From the NCBI GenBank assembly GCA_934045075.1, contig OW203738.1, positions 7,390,487 through 7,454,486 of the forward strand: 64,000 bases of DNA. Reading direction: 5' to 3'. Under the pieces are notes generated by a model that searched no databases, was not told where the DNA came from, and was given only the letters and a program-made list of their open reading frames with translations. A program made the translations under genes and the position numbers. Positions 21,583 through 31,330 of this stretch are shown here, in pieces. Source of the DNA: Yponomeuta sedellus (Eukaryota; Arthropoda; Insecta; Lepidoptera; Yponomeutidae). Position 1 is the first letter of the stretch, and every line of letters starts with the position of its first letter.

Positions 21583-22106
21583 ACCGGCCAAGTGCGAGTC
21601 AGACTCGCGCACCGAGGGTTCCGTACAAACCTGTATTATAGACCTGAGTATTTGGTATGAATTTAAATTTAATGCCTCTACGCGTTTATGAGGAAATGGG
21701 TAGTAAGTTTAAAATTATAAAAAAAAAATATATTATGTGATGTAACTAAAAATTTATGGTTTTCGTAATTTTTCCTTTATCTATGCTATAAGACGTTGCT
21801 TCGTACCAAATTTCAAGATTCTGAGTTCACGGGAAGCACCCTGTAGGTTTTGATTCCCTTGCAAGTGTCGAAAATTTGCGGCATAAACGGCTGTATCTTT
21901 TGATTGCGTTGGCTTAGAAGTTTGATTTTTTCACAGCTTCAAGGATAAGTAGACTTGAGTAATTGATATAAATTTCAGCTTCATACCTCCACGCGTTCCT
22001 GAGAAAAAGGGTCTTGACAGACGGACGGACGGACGGACAGACGGACAACAAAGTGATCCTATAAGGGTTCCGTTTTTTCCTTTTGAGGTACGGAACCCTA
22101 AAAAGA
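21583..22106. mobile_element. non-autonomous element with GGGTTCCGT ends and ACGG repeat
   Basis: It begins CCGGCCAAGTGCGAGTCAGA... with AGGGTTCCGTAC near 21617. It ends AAGGGTTCCGTTTTTTCC... and GTACGGAACCCTAAAAA. An ACGG tetranucleotide run lies at 22019-22048. I know this arrangement as a very common dispersed element in Lepidoptera (recall, not searched). It has no coding capacity. Confidence 0.75.
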
Positions 22107-22434
22107 ACTTAATGAAGTTGTTAGTTCGATAAAGCAGATAAAAAACTCCCGCTTTCTACGGAATCCTATACTGCGCGTTGCCCGACACTCATTTGGCCGA
22201 TTTCTTCACCATAATTTACTATTAGATTCATAATGTAAGAAATTGATCTTAACCTTTAGAAAACATCTATTGTACTTACTATTCTTGCATGGGGTGCATG
22301 AAAGGAGCCTCCCAGCGCGACGTACTCACTAAGCCCGTACTCAACTTTGATTGGCAAATTCTTTGACCACGACGGCTTGCTATCGACACGCTAAGAAAGA
22401 ACACTTACGATCCTTTATCCGTTCCCATTTTAAA

Positions 22435-22605
22435 TGTTATACATAATAACCTCACGCCTGTATCCCAGAGGGGTAGGCAGAGACCAGGGGACTGCCACTT
22501 GCCACGACCCTGACAGACGATCTTCGCTTCATCAACGATCATAAGTCGTTGCATGCACGCACGCCAGTTGCGGGTACTTTTTATCTTCTCCTTAATTCCT
22601 CTTAA
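22435..22605 (-). pseudogene. LINE 3' end, family E
   Basis: CCTCACGCCTGTATCCCAGA and GGGTAGGCAGAGACCAGG match 12775-12955. Same minus-strand terminal codons. Confidence 0.6.
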
Positions 22606-22624
22606 TCATCAATAACCCTATCAC

Positions 22625-23015
22625 CATCGTCATTGTCAGGCTATACTAGTCCACTGCTGGAAATAGCCCTTCCCTAATGAGCGCCATAGCGCCCTGTCTT
22701 CAGCTTGCCGCATCCAGGATCTGCCTGCAGTTTTTCGCAGATCGTCATCCCACCTAGTCTAAGGGCGTCCTTCACTACGTTTGCCGAGTCGCGGTCTCCA
22801 CTCAAGGACACGTTTGCTCCAGGCAACGGTTGTCGGTTCTTCGCGAGATATGGCCAGCCCACTGCCACTTCAGCTTGCTGATTCTCTGAGCTATGTCGAT
22901 AACTTTGCTTCTCTGTCGGATGCATTCGTTACGAATCCTATCCTTCAGAGAAACTCCGAGCATAGCTCTCTCCATAGCTCACTGAGCGACTTTGAACTGG
23001 TGGACCAACCCTTTC
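22625..23015 (-). pseudogene. RTE-like LINE ORF2 C-terminal fragment
   Basis: On the minus strand pieces read QRAMERAMLGVSL, RIRNECIRQRSKVIDIAQRI, KWQWAGHISRR and, after frameshifts, a WRxLGE...QQW-like end. These are the C-terminal region after the reverse transcriptase. The copy ends near a GAC/GAT-type tail at 22627-22640. An open plus-strand frame over it (22781-23635) is antisense and chance. The frame is broken, so it is not functional. Confidence 0.8.
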
Positions 23016-23019
23016 GTGA

Positions 23020-24330
23020 GTGTCCTATAATGAAACATAGGACAATAACCCTATATGAAAAATATTTAATACATCTATTACTAATACATCCCCTATTTGG
23101 TCGATGTATGTACTCCGTTCATCCCTTAACAACCCTTCCACTCACATTCGCAATATATATTTGTTTCGTCAATCTTTTTTCTTTCTTACATGTTCCATTT
23201 CACATCTTTTCATTAATAAGACTGTTTTTTTGCTTTCTTTTGAACTTCCCAAACGAAACCTCACAAGAAGCCAACATCATAAATGTATCGACTTCTATAT
23301 ACCACCAACTCTATAACCCATTTTCTTTAAGGCCGTACGTTTATCAGCTGTGCACAAAGATCATTGGAAAACGTGACATTTCATCCAACGGAGGGATGTC
23401 CATTTATCGGGACATTAGGTCACACACAATACCGAACGCGGCCAAATGGTTAAGGATGATAAATTGGCACAATTCTAAGTCCAATTCGTTCCGTACCACC
23501 GGCGGACCTTTCAAAGGTAGACGTTACCTCAAAAATAGGCATCTTAAGGGTCGCTCCTACGCGAGGTTCTTCTACAGCGTGAAATCGCTGCGGAACGAAT
23601 CGCGGAACTATTTCGGTTTTTCGGTTATTTCTTAGGGATTTGTGCTGGCTTTCTTCGGCGATTTGATACGCCGTACGGGTGTCAGCATTACAAACACATG
23701 TCCTTTGATTTAGTTAGGGATTCCATTGAAAATGCGCTACGGCTTTTCGATTTCGCGACACAATTTCACGGTGTCGACGCGTTACATTGATGTTGACTTA
23801 CCTTCCGTCACAGCTGCGAGCTATGAAATTTTATTGGGCGATACAGCTGATATGTTATTTTTCAGTAATCGGACAAAGGATCCGTGACAACGCAAGTTGT
23901 TCTACTCTTGTTGCACTGGAATAGGTTTCTAAAGCACGTGCGAATGTCTAAAGATCAGCACAATATGGGTTTCATTACACACTAACCATCTAAGAACGTA
24001 TACCTACTAACACGACTTTTTAAAGCACTCCAAAAATGCTGATTAAAATAGTCTGTGATTGAGACTTTACGAGGAAAAAACGTGACCACTGCTTAATTAA
24101 ATAATGCTTTAGAAAATCGTGTTTTTATAAACCAGACCGTATTTCCATTTTAAAATTTAATTCAAATTCAAAATTATTTATTTGCATAACCAATCAAATA
24201 AAAATAATGCTTAAATGGGATCTCCATTTAACTTAACAAAATATGTATTAGGAGGGGCCCGATCTTTCTACTGGTTCATATTTTATACTTGTATGTGAAC
24301 AGAACATAGAAAGTGGCATTTCAGTACCAC
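23020..24330. other. no gene seen; GC-richer block 23380-23640
   Basis: A long plus-strand frame runs from the LINE fragment through T-rich DNA to 23635. It carries hydrophobic, low-complexity sequence with no domain, and I treat it as chance. 24150-24200 resembles a reversed retroposon tail (TTCAAATTCAAAATTATTTA). Confidence 0.4.
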
Positions 24331-24335
24331 TTTCA

Positions 24336-24614
24336 TTCTCTGCAACTGTGATTTTTATTACACATAAAACGTACTGTAACATTATAATTCGAAGAATTAC
24401 TTTGTAGTAATTTGGTAACGACTAAAAAAGAATTCTTTGAAATATTATACATGGTAGTCGTAATTTGTCACGACTGAAAAAGAATTCTTTCAAATACCAT
24501 CTATAATATTTCAAAGAATTATTTTTCAGTCGTGACAAATTACTACAAAGTAATTCTACGAATTATAGTGTTACTGTACGCTTTATGTGTAATAAAAATC
24601 ACAGTTACAGAGAA
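24336..24614. mobile_element. foldback element, ~116-bp inverted arms
   Basis: The left arm starts TTCTCTGCAACTGTGATTTT at 24336. The right arm, reversed from 24614, reads TTCTCTGTAACTGTGATTTT. Pairing continues for about 116 bp with about ten mismatches. The loop holds an extra partial arm copy (CACGACTGAAAAAGAATTCT), so part of the arm is duplicated. No protein coding. Confidence 0.85.
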
Positions 24615-24619
24615 TTGCC

Positions 24620-25430
24620 TGCCTGCCAATTGAATTGCAGTTGCATTCTAATCGTTTAGAAGAATGTAAACTGTAGGTTGTTACGACATATAATGCTGTA
24701 ACTACGCTCTCACAGTTCAAATTCGTATCAAACTTTAATGAAGACTTAACTAGACACTTTGGCCATAAAATACATGGACCCTTCTATACTACCCCGACAT
24801 AGGCATCCTTAATCAAACGACATCATAAATAGAGGACAACACATGTTCACATTGAAAACAATATGACATTTATCGCTCGTTTAATCCATATTAGTGAAAG
24901 AGGTAAGATTCACAAGTGTCTTTTGTATTCAGAGATATTTGAAAGCCGCTGTGAGTTGATTTATGAGTGCATAGGCTGGTGTAAATTGTACCAATTACGG
25001 GCTGGACGAGATAAACGGTGAATAAAATCAACAATCTAGGTTCTATGTTCTAATACATCAACAACGCTGCAGATGTGGCCTGAGAATGTGGTCTGTTGCG
25101 AAGATATCTTTTTCAGACTCTATAAATGGTCAGCAAATTATGTCATGGTAAGCACTTTACCTCAGACCCCGTCTTCGTTTACCATGGGGTCATGTGGCAA
25201 CATGACATAATAATAAAAACACGGCTCTCTCTGAAAAACAAAAAAATCTCTGAGATAGCTATTAAATGGTCTATCAAATTGCTGTTTTCTTTCGTACAGT
25301 ATCTTGAAATGGACTTGCAAAATTCGGACTCAGGAGCGTGAAACAGATACTTACATTAGTTTTTATTGCATGAACACCAGGAACAACATTTGAGAGTTGA
25401 ACACTTATACCGTACAATCCATACCGTCCA
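24620..25430. other. no gene seen
   Basis: No repeat or frame is supported. TTTTTATTGCATGAACACCA near 25361 resembles the tail sequence at 63218. Confidence 0.35.
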
Positions 25431-25445
25431 ATTGATGATCTTATT

Positions 25446-25808
25446 CGATATCAACTCTTGTATGTCGCCACAGCTGGGGCACGGGTCTTTTCCTGCATCG
25501 CAAGAAGGTTAGGCCATACTCCACCATGGGAGCCAAGTCCGAGTTGGTGGGGGATTGTAAGACAGTGGCGGGCCTTACTTGGTACCAAGGCGCCCACAAG
25601 GCCTCTGACATGGCTTTAACGACTGACATTACATGACAGCCGGCACAAACGGCTTAGCATGCCTTGCAAAGCAAGGAAGCGCTCGGCAAAGTACTTTTTG
25701 CGGCAGTCACGGAACGGTCACCGATCCTGCACCTGACCGCGCGTGTTGTTGCTTAACTCAAGTAATTAATTCCAATCACTCGGTTCGACTAGGCCACGAG
25801 CACTTCAC
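25446..25808 (-). mobile_element. 5S-derived SINE, near full length, 12-bp target duplication
   Basis: On the minus strand the head reads GTGCTCGTGGCCTAG, then GTTAAGCAACAACACGCGCG and a 5S-like GGTGACC. The body and 3' end TTGATATC follow. GATGATCTTATT occurs exactly at 25434-25445 and 25809-25820, a 12-bp target-site duplication that fixes both ends. Confidence 0.9.
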
Positions 25809-25820
25809 GATGATCTTATT

Positions 25821-26785
25821 ACTTAAAGTTATTCCTTCTAGACAAGCATTGATAGACAAAAATTATATACTTAAAGAAAGAAATAAAATAAAAAAGCTAA
25901 ATAAAGGGAGTAATATTTAGCAACCATTTTTTATAATCCATAAAAGAAAAAACAATGTCATACGGAAGGAGGAGTTGACCGGAAAATATATTTATATGAG
26001 CGCTTTATTAATAAGTTAGATAAGTATTCAATAATTTCTTAAGGTTGATGAGTTTTAATTTTTTCGTCAAAACGTCTTTTTTCTTCGTCCAGACGCAGTG
26101 CAACTTTATAACTGATATTCATCTACAATACCTGCCTACTCTAGATTTACGTGGCTACACAGTATAAAAAAAATATGTTACAGCAAATTATTTGGGATAT
26201 CTTCTAAGCTTAAAAAACCCCTCTTGGTTTACATTTAAAACATATAGACCACTTCTTGATAAACATGTTTTAATCTTCAAAGAAGCTGGTGGCTGCTACC
26301 ACCTGTATAATACATTACCGCCTGGTAAATACCCCAGATTATCCAGCCTTTGCATGTCTCCTTTTAACAGACCAAAACCCCTCAACATAGAAACTCACAG
26401 AGCTGTGAAAACACAACAACCACTGCTAGTTATATAATTCACAAGTTTCCAAATCGGCCTTTTATACCAAGCAGCGAGTGCGTAAAACAAATAGTTCAGG
26501 CGTGAAATCCTGGATAAATATGTTGTTAAGTTCACACCCTGAATGATGATAAGCTGTGTCACCTAATCCATAGACAGCTGTCTTCAACATACACGCTCGC
26601 GCTTGGAAGCAAATTCTTCAATGTAGAGTGTATTATGGCAAGTTTGAATTGCTGCAAAAACGTCGGTATGGCTATAACAAAAGAAGGTCTCACAGAAGTG
26701 TCGCATTTAACAGTCCCTTGATTATGTAAGATAACGTTTTGGAAGGCTGTGCGGTGCGAATGAGTTTCACGCTCCTTTGGTTTCG
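25821..26785. other. no gene supported
   Basis: An 81-codon plus frame at 26192-26437 (LYNTLPPGKYPRLSSLCMSP) has fairly balanced composition but no domain I recognise. A decayed transposon exon is possible. Otherwise AT-rich. Confidence 0.3.
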
Positions 26786-26796
26786 GATGGGAATGA

Positions 26797-26836
26797 ATTT
26801 CAAATTTCAAATTTCAAATTTCAAATTTCAAATTTC
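26797..26836 (-). repeat. TTTCAAA 7-bp minisatellite at a retroposon tail
   Basis: About five and a half copies of TTTCAAA, followed by TTTCTTTATTTCG. Read in reverse this is GAAATAAAGAAA then (TTTGAAA)n, the usual look of a non-LTR element's 3' tail. The body of that element (26837-26990) is not recognised. Confidence 0.6.
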
Positions 26837-27287
26837 TTTATTTCGTTAACCACTACTTCTTAACTACATACATTGAGGACATCTACTTGTAAGTATAAAA
26901 ATACCTGTAGCAGTAGACACCGCTCTTCCACAACTAGGATAGTGTTGTAATAATAGTGGATGATACAATACAGTTATCAGCATTATCTTTTACTTAAACA
27001 ATTTTTTTTTTTTTTATGATTCTAAATTTACTAATAGATTAATAGACGATTTTAAATGTGTGTGTGTGTGTGTGTGTTTATATTGTATGTGTATTATGTG
27101 TGTATGTCTGTATGTGTGTGTAATTGTGTACTGTACATGTTCTCTAACCAGCCCTGCGACCGGAGTCTTGGGTTCGGGATCAGCCGCTGATAATAGGGTG
27201 AGTGGTGCAATGTGTATGTATTCTAACATGCGTCATGTGTAAATTTGAGTGTAATGTAAGTATATCACATGGTTTAAGTTACTATTG

Positions 27288-30269
27288 TTATTTATTTTTT
27301 ACCACCAGCAGAGCTTCAGTTTCTTCATAGTTTAGTGTCTTAATCCACGAAGTGATAATATTTTTACATTCAAATCGAGTAGTTGGGTAAATGTCCAAAA
27401 TTTTGTTAATATTTTTATACAAATAGCAAGATAAATTAGCATATTGCCGGCTAGCAAACTCCGTTCTAGTAAAAGGTATACGGAGAAAATGGTCCTTGCG
27501 CCTTTTGTTTCCGATTATATTTGGCACATGTACTAACTGTTTGTGATGTCTTAGTGTAGCTTTGAGAATATATATCTGCCTTACAGTTAACAGTTCGTAT
27601 GTTGTGTATAATAGGTTAGTAGGAAATCTTCGTGGTTTGAAAAACATAACCTTAAGCAAGAGTCTTTGGGCTCTTTCAACTTCTAGAAATTTTGTCTTTG
27701 TGGCTCCTCCCCATATAGAAATACAGTAACTTATAATCGACTGTGCTAGTGCAACATAAATGTTTATGAGCAAGTCATTAGGTGCTACATGTCGTAATGT
27801 TTTGAAAATCCATATAAGCTTTCTCAGGCGCTCAGATACCAGTTCTATGTGTAAGTGCCAGGAGAGACGCTGGTCTATTATAACACCCAGATATTTCGTT
27901 TCAGATACTTTACCTATGACTGGACATTTGCAGGTTTCATTACTTTCCTTAGCACAATGGTGAATATTTAGGGCAAAGTTTACATCTGGTTGTAAGTTGT
28001 CATAGATAGAGAAACAAATGAAATTGGTCTTGCTAGTATTTAGAGTAAGAAGGTTACTATGCAGCCAGCTAGCCACCCTAGCAAGTCCAAGTTCACTCCG
28101 TCCCTTAACATCACTCCAGGAGGCACCTGAAAATACCAATGCTGTGTCATCGGCATATGAGAAAACACTTCCGCAATCTAGTTTCATGTTGCAGAGGTCG
28201 TTAATGTACAATAAGAAGAGGGTTGGGCCAAGCACACTGCCTTGCGGGACTCCGTATAAAACGTCAGCCTGGTTACTTATGTGTTCTGTGATCTTAACAG
28301 ATTGGGTTCTACAGTTGAGGTAGTCTTTGAGCAGATCTAAAGGTGTCCCTCTTATGCCTAAGAGTTCTAGCTTCTCACAGAGGATGGGAATTGAAACAGT
28401 GTCGAAGGCTTTTTTCAAATCAAGGAAGACTGTTATGCACTTTTTCTTTTGATCCAGGTGTTTCACAATTAAAGAAGTCAAAGCCTCAACAGCATCTTCA
28501 GTAGACCTATCCCGTCTGAAACCGTATTGTGAATCAGATAGGATATTGTACTTACTCAGAAATGAGATAAGTCTAATATTTATTAATTTTTCAATTATTT
28601 TTGATAAAGAAGTGAGAACAGAAATTGGTCTATAATTGTTAACATCACCAGCATCCCCTCCCTTACAGACCGGGGTTATTGTTGCTTGTTTCAATGCCGA
28701 GGGGAAGATACCTTTATTAAAACACAAGTTTGTCAAATGACTGATCACTGGCACGATTATTTTGTTAGCCATTTTAAGAAATTTCGTCGACACCTGGTCC
28801 CAACCTGGAGCGCTACTTGATTTTAGGCTCATAAGAACATTATGAACTTCCTCACAGGTTGTGTCCAAGAGAACAAAGGATGTTGCTTGACCATCCCTTG
28901 CAACGGGAGACACAAAAGATTTTCGGGAAGCATTGTTTTTTAAGTTTTCTTCGGCCAAAGTTTTACCTATATTTGCAAAGTAATTGTTTACATAATTGAC
29001 AGCTTGGGTTGGAGTTGTCTTTGCATTTAAGAGTTCCAAAGCACTTGTCTTTTTATTTACTAAATTTGTCACTTTTTTAATATTAGACCAAAGAGTTTTA
29101 GAATTTTTAATTGAGTTAGACAACAGTTCTCTCTCGTATTTTCTTTTTGCTTTTTTTATTATTTTGTTACAAAAGTTGCGGTACCTTTTGTAGGTAATAG
29201 TGAGGATATTGTTCAGTGGATCTTTACGGAGGTTTTTTTGCATTGTATTTCTATTTTTAATGCAGCGTAAAATACCTGGGGTAATCCATGGTTTAATGTT
29301 CCGTTTGCTTTTAGGAATCTTTACATCTTTACTATTTTCGTCTATTGAGTTTTTCAGTTCATTCGTTAAGTTATTTATGATAAAATTAGGATCATCACTA
29401 AAAAGTAGGTTAGGTAGATTTTTACTTGCTAGACTAATTAGGGCTCCATTGTAATCGGTAATAGTTTGAATTTTTTTATATGTGTACGTAGATTTAATAC
29501 TTTTTAAATGTAAGAATATCATGGAGTGGTCTGTTACCGTTGCATTTAAAATGGCTATCTGCGGTGACGTCACCTTATTGTTTAATTTTAGAAAAAAGTG
29601 ATCGAGGCAGTTTTTGTTTCGTGTGGGTAAATGGTGTCCAGGGAGTAAACCTTTAGTAGAGAGCATGTTAAGATAATAAGACCTATTTATACGTTCATAT
29701 GAATCATTATTTGTATTTGAAATAATGTTAATGTTTATGTCCCCAGTTAGTATTATGTCCTTATGCTTTTTAATCTTATCTAGATGCGCCTCTAAGGAAT
29801 CTATGAATATTTCCGCATTAGCATTTGAGGGTGACCGATATATGCCTAAAATAGTAACACAACCGATTTGTATTTGTAAGCAGGATGCATGTTCAAGATT
29901 AATTTCTTTTACTTTAGGATTAATCGAGTTATTTATATATACAACCACACCATCACTTTGGTTTATGTGGTTTGTTGTTGAAAAATGGGAATAGCCATCA
30001 AGGTGAGGTATTATTTTGTTAGGGTTAATCCAACACTCAGTCAAGACAATGATGTCCACCCTAACTTTTAAGTTTGCCAAAGTTACTTGAAAATCGTCTA
30101 AATTGCAATAAATACTTCGTATGTTTTGTGAGAGTATAGTTAGATCCTTATCCTTTATTTTAATATGTTTGCAAATATCCTCAACATCGCAAATCCTCGA
30201 ATGTGCCAAATTATTGTCGTCTATCTCATTAAGATTATTTAGTATATTTCTATCCATAAAATGAAGCAA
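27288..30269 (-). CDS. LINE ORF2: endonuclease and reverse transcriptase, intact
   Basis: 993 codons without a stop. Residues about 43-255 form an apurinic-type endonuclease: LSQNIRS (about 46), the catalytic Glu in LTECW (79), GIYRSPS (142), LTGDININ (175-181) and TDHSMIFLH (246). This domain nicks the target DNA. Residues about 485-760 form the reverse transcriptase: SSSAPGWDQV (485), NNYRPISVL (544), YGFRRDRST (582), FLDLKKAFD (615, catalytic Asp 617), VPQGSVLGP (674), the YADD active site (705-708) and KYLGVIIDQRLSW further on. The length is normal for the group. The first Met lies 40 residues before the endonuclease, so the start is plausible. The intact frame suggests recent activity or recent insertion. 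No RNase H domain is visible. Confidence 0.95.
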   Translation of the reverse strand: MLHFMDRNILNNLNEIDDNNLAHSRICDVEDICKHIKIKDKDLTILSQNIRSIYCNLDDFQVTLANLKVRVDIIVLTECWINPNKIIPHLDGYSHFSTTNHINQSDGVVVYINNSINPKVKEINLEHASCLQIQIGCVTILGIYRSPSNANAEIFIDSLEAHLDKIKKHKDIILTGDININIISNTNNDSYERINRSYYLNMLSTKGLLPGHHLPTRNKNCLDHFFLKLNNKVTSPQIAILNATVTDHSMIFLHLKSIKSTYTYKKIQTITDYNGALISLASKNLPNLLFSDDPNFIINNLTNELKNSIDENSKDVKIPKSKRNIKPWITPGILRCIKNRNTMQKNLRKDPLNNILTITYKRYRNFCNKIIKKAKRKYERELLSNSIKNSKTLWSNIKKVTNLVNKKTSALELLNAKTTPTQAVNYVNNYFANIGKTLAEENLKNNASRKSFVSPVARDGQATSFVLLDTTCEEVHNVLMSLKSSSAPGWDQVSTKFLKMANKIIVPVISHLTNLCFNKGIFPSALKQATITPVCKGGDAGDVNNYRPISVLTSLSKIIEKLINIRLISFLSKYNILSDSQYGFRRDRSTEDAVEALTSLIVKHLDQKKKCITVFLDLKKAFDTVSIPILCEKLELLGIRGTPLDLLKDYLNCRTQSVKITEHISNQADVLYGVPQGSVLGPTLFLLYINDLCNMKLDCGSVFSYADDTALVFSGASWSDVKGRSELGLARVASWLHSNLLTLNTSKTNFICFSIYDNLQPDVNFALNIHHCAKESNETCKCPVIGKVSETKYLGVIIDQRLSWHLHIELVSERLRKLIWIFKTLRHVAPNDLLINIYVALAQSIISYCISIWGGATKTKFLEVERAQRLLLKVMFFKPRRFPTNLLYTTYELLTVRQIYILKATLRHHKQLVHVPNIIGNKRRKDHFLRIPFTRTEFASRQYANLSCYLYKNINKILDIYPTTRFECKNIITSWIKTLNYEETEALLVVKNK

Positions 30270-30645
30270 AAAAGTCTGCGAGTGTAATTACTAGGGGTAA
30301 TGTTTTGAGACAGAGATACTTAAATTTGGAAAAAATATTAATAAAGCAGCTTGAATACTGTGGTATAAAAATAGGTACAACTTGTGATATATTTGTGGAG
30401 GAGAGTGTATTAGAAATGAATAAGTGTGATTGTGAATGTAAGGTATAATGGTTTTGGTAAAAAATAAACATTATGTGTATTTGTGTGTGTGTTTGTGTTA
30501 CATGGCTGTGTGTTTTTGCAAGTGGGAAATCATTTAAACAGTTACATTTTATGACAGTGAATGAGATTCCTTTAAAAGTGGCCAACAGGAAACAGAAAAA
30601 TACAAACGAGAATACCTTGATTAAATTTATACTGACTTTAAATAG
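30270..30645 (-). other. LINE inter-ORF spacer with GT repeats
   Basis: Imperfect GT repeats at 30474-30520. A 111-codon minus frame overlaps ORF2's start but is Ser/His/Thr-rich without a domain. I do not call it a gene. Confidence 0.5.
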
Positions 30646-31281
30646 TCACAATTGGAAAAGGTGCTGAATTTGAGCTTCATTTATTATCGTAATAGATGGT
30701 GCATTATCATCTTTTCTAAGATAAACCTTTCCGTACGCCGTCCAGCAGTACTTGTAAGATTTTGTTTTAGCGAGGTCTCGCGCCAGAAAATGTAGTCTTG
30801 ACCCTTTGGCTGTCAACTGCTCCGAGACATAGATAGGTGTGTCCGCAGCGGACTTAAGTCCCAAATGTTTGGCACATAGCTTGTTTTTCTGGTTAAAATT
30901 GAAAGCCTTACACAGTCTCAGAGTTTCCACTTTGAGTAAAGTTGACGAAGATTCTACTATGATTGTGGAATTCAAAGTTTTATCTCTTTTTCCATTCACT
31001 CGATAGATGTCCTTTATATCCGATTTTGATAAACATCCGCCAACCGTTTTAGATAAGCACAAAACCATTTCCACAAGGTCATCTTTGGTTTCTTTAGTTT
31101 GTTGAGGGACATTTTTAATCTCAAAATTGGGTTTTCTGTTTCCCCTCTGCAAGTCCTCAATCCTATCCTCTAGTAGAGATATGTATTTCCTGTCTTCTTT
31201 CGCCTTTTCCTCAAGAACTAAGAGTTTCTTATGGTATTCTTCATTTTGCGCCGTCAAAAATGCGATAGATGAAGACCACAA
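30646..31281 (-). CDS. LINE ORF1, C-terminal part, no AUG
   Basis: About 211 codons plus about 16 upstream codons back to a TAA at about 31327-31329. There is no ATG in frame until about residue 72, so the N-terminus is missing or the start is non-AUG. Residues about 10-50 are a heptad-like coiled coil (KKLLVLEEKAKEDRKYISLL). It is followed by NFEIKNVPQQ, an RRM-like segment, and a C-terminal region (IYVSEQLTAKGSRLHFLARD ... YCWTAYGKVYLRKD) like the FP-domain found in many insect LINE ORF1s. ORF1 proteins bind element RNA as trimers. The N-terminal zinc-finger region often seen in this group is absent. This copy would therefore be defective on its own unless an upstream exon or unusual start is used. 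Confidence 0.8.
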   Translation of the reverse strand: MWSSSIAFLTAQNEEYHKKLLVLEEKAKEDRKYISLLEDRIEDLQRGNRKPNFEIKNVPQQTKETKDDLVEMVLCLSKTVGGCLSKSDIKDIYRVNGKRDKTLNSTIIVESSSTLLKVETLRLCKAFNFNQKNKLCAKHLGLKSAADTPIYVSEQLTAKGSRLHFLARDLAKTKSYKYCWTAYGKVYLRKDDNAPSITIINEAQIQHLFQL

Positions 31282-31330
31282 GTTTACGCGAGTGACTTTG
31301 AATGCTGATGGAGCCTCGGGATTTCCTTAG

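Larger units (their letters stand above)
27001..31330 (-). mobile_element. LINE, minus strand, two ORFs, poly(A) end
   Basis: The order on the minus strand is: ORF1 remnant (31281-30646), a spacer of 376 bp with GT repeats, ORF2 (30269-27288), then a 3' UTR with a (CA)n stretch (27058-27130) ending in about 14 A (T run at 27002-27015). This is a non-LTR retrotransposon of the CR1/L2/jockey assemblage. ACTTAAAC occurs at 26992-26999 just beyond the tail and at 31680-31687. If that is the target duplication, the element extends to 31679. Confidence 0.85.

Noticed and set aside
22019..22048. ACGG tandem run as a CRISPR-like or satellite array
   Set aside because: Only a 4-bp microsatellite that is a constant part of a dispersed lepidopteran-type element; no spacers.
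22781..23635. 284-codon plus-strand open frame
   Set aside because: Its first third is antisense to an RTE-like LINE fragment and the rest is hydrophobic low-complexity sequence from T-rich DNA. No domain, no splice logic.
27060..27242. Cys/Val repeat frame over the GT microsatellite
   Set aside because: Simple-sequence translation within the LINE 3' UTR.
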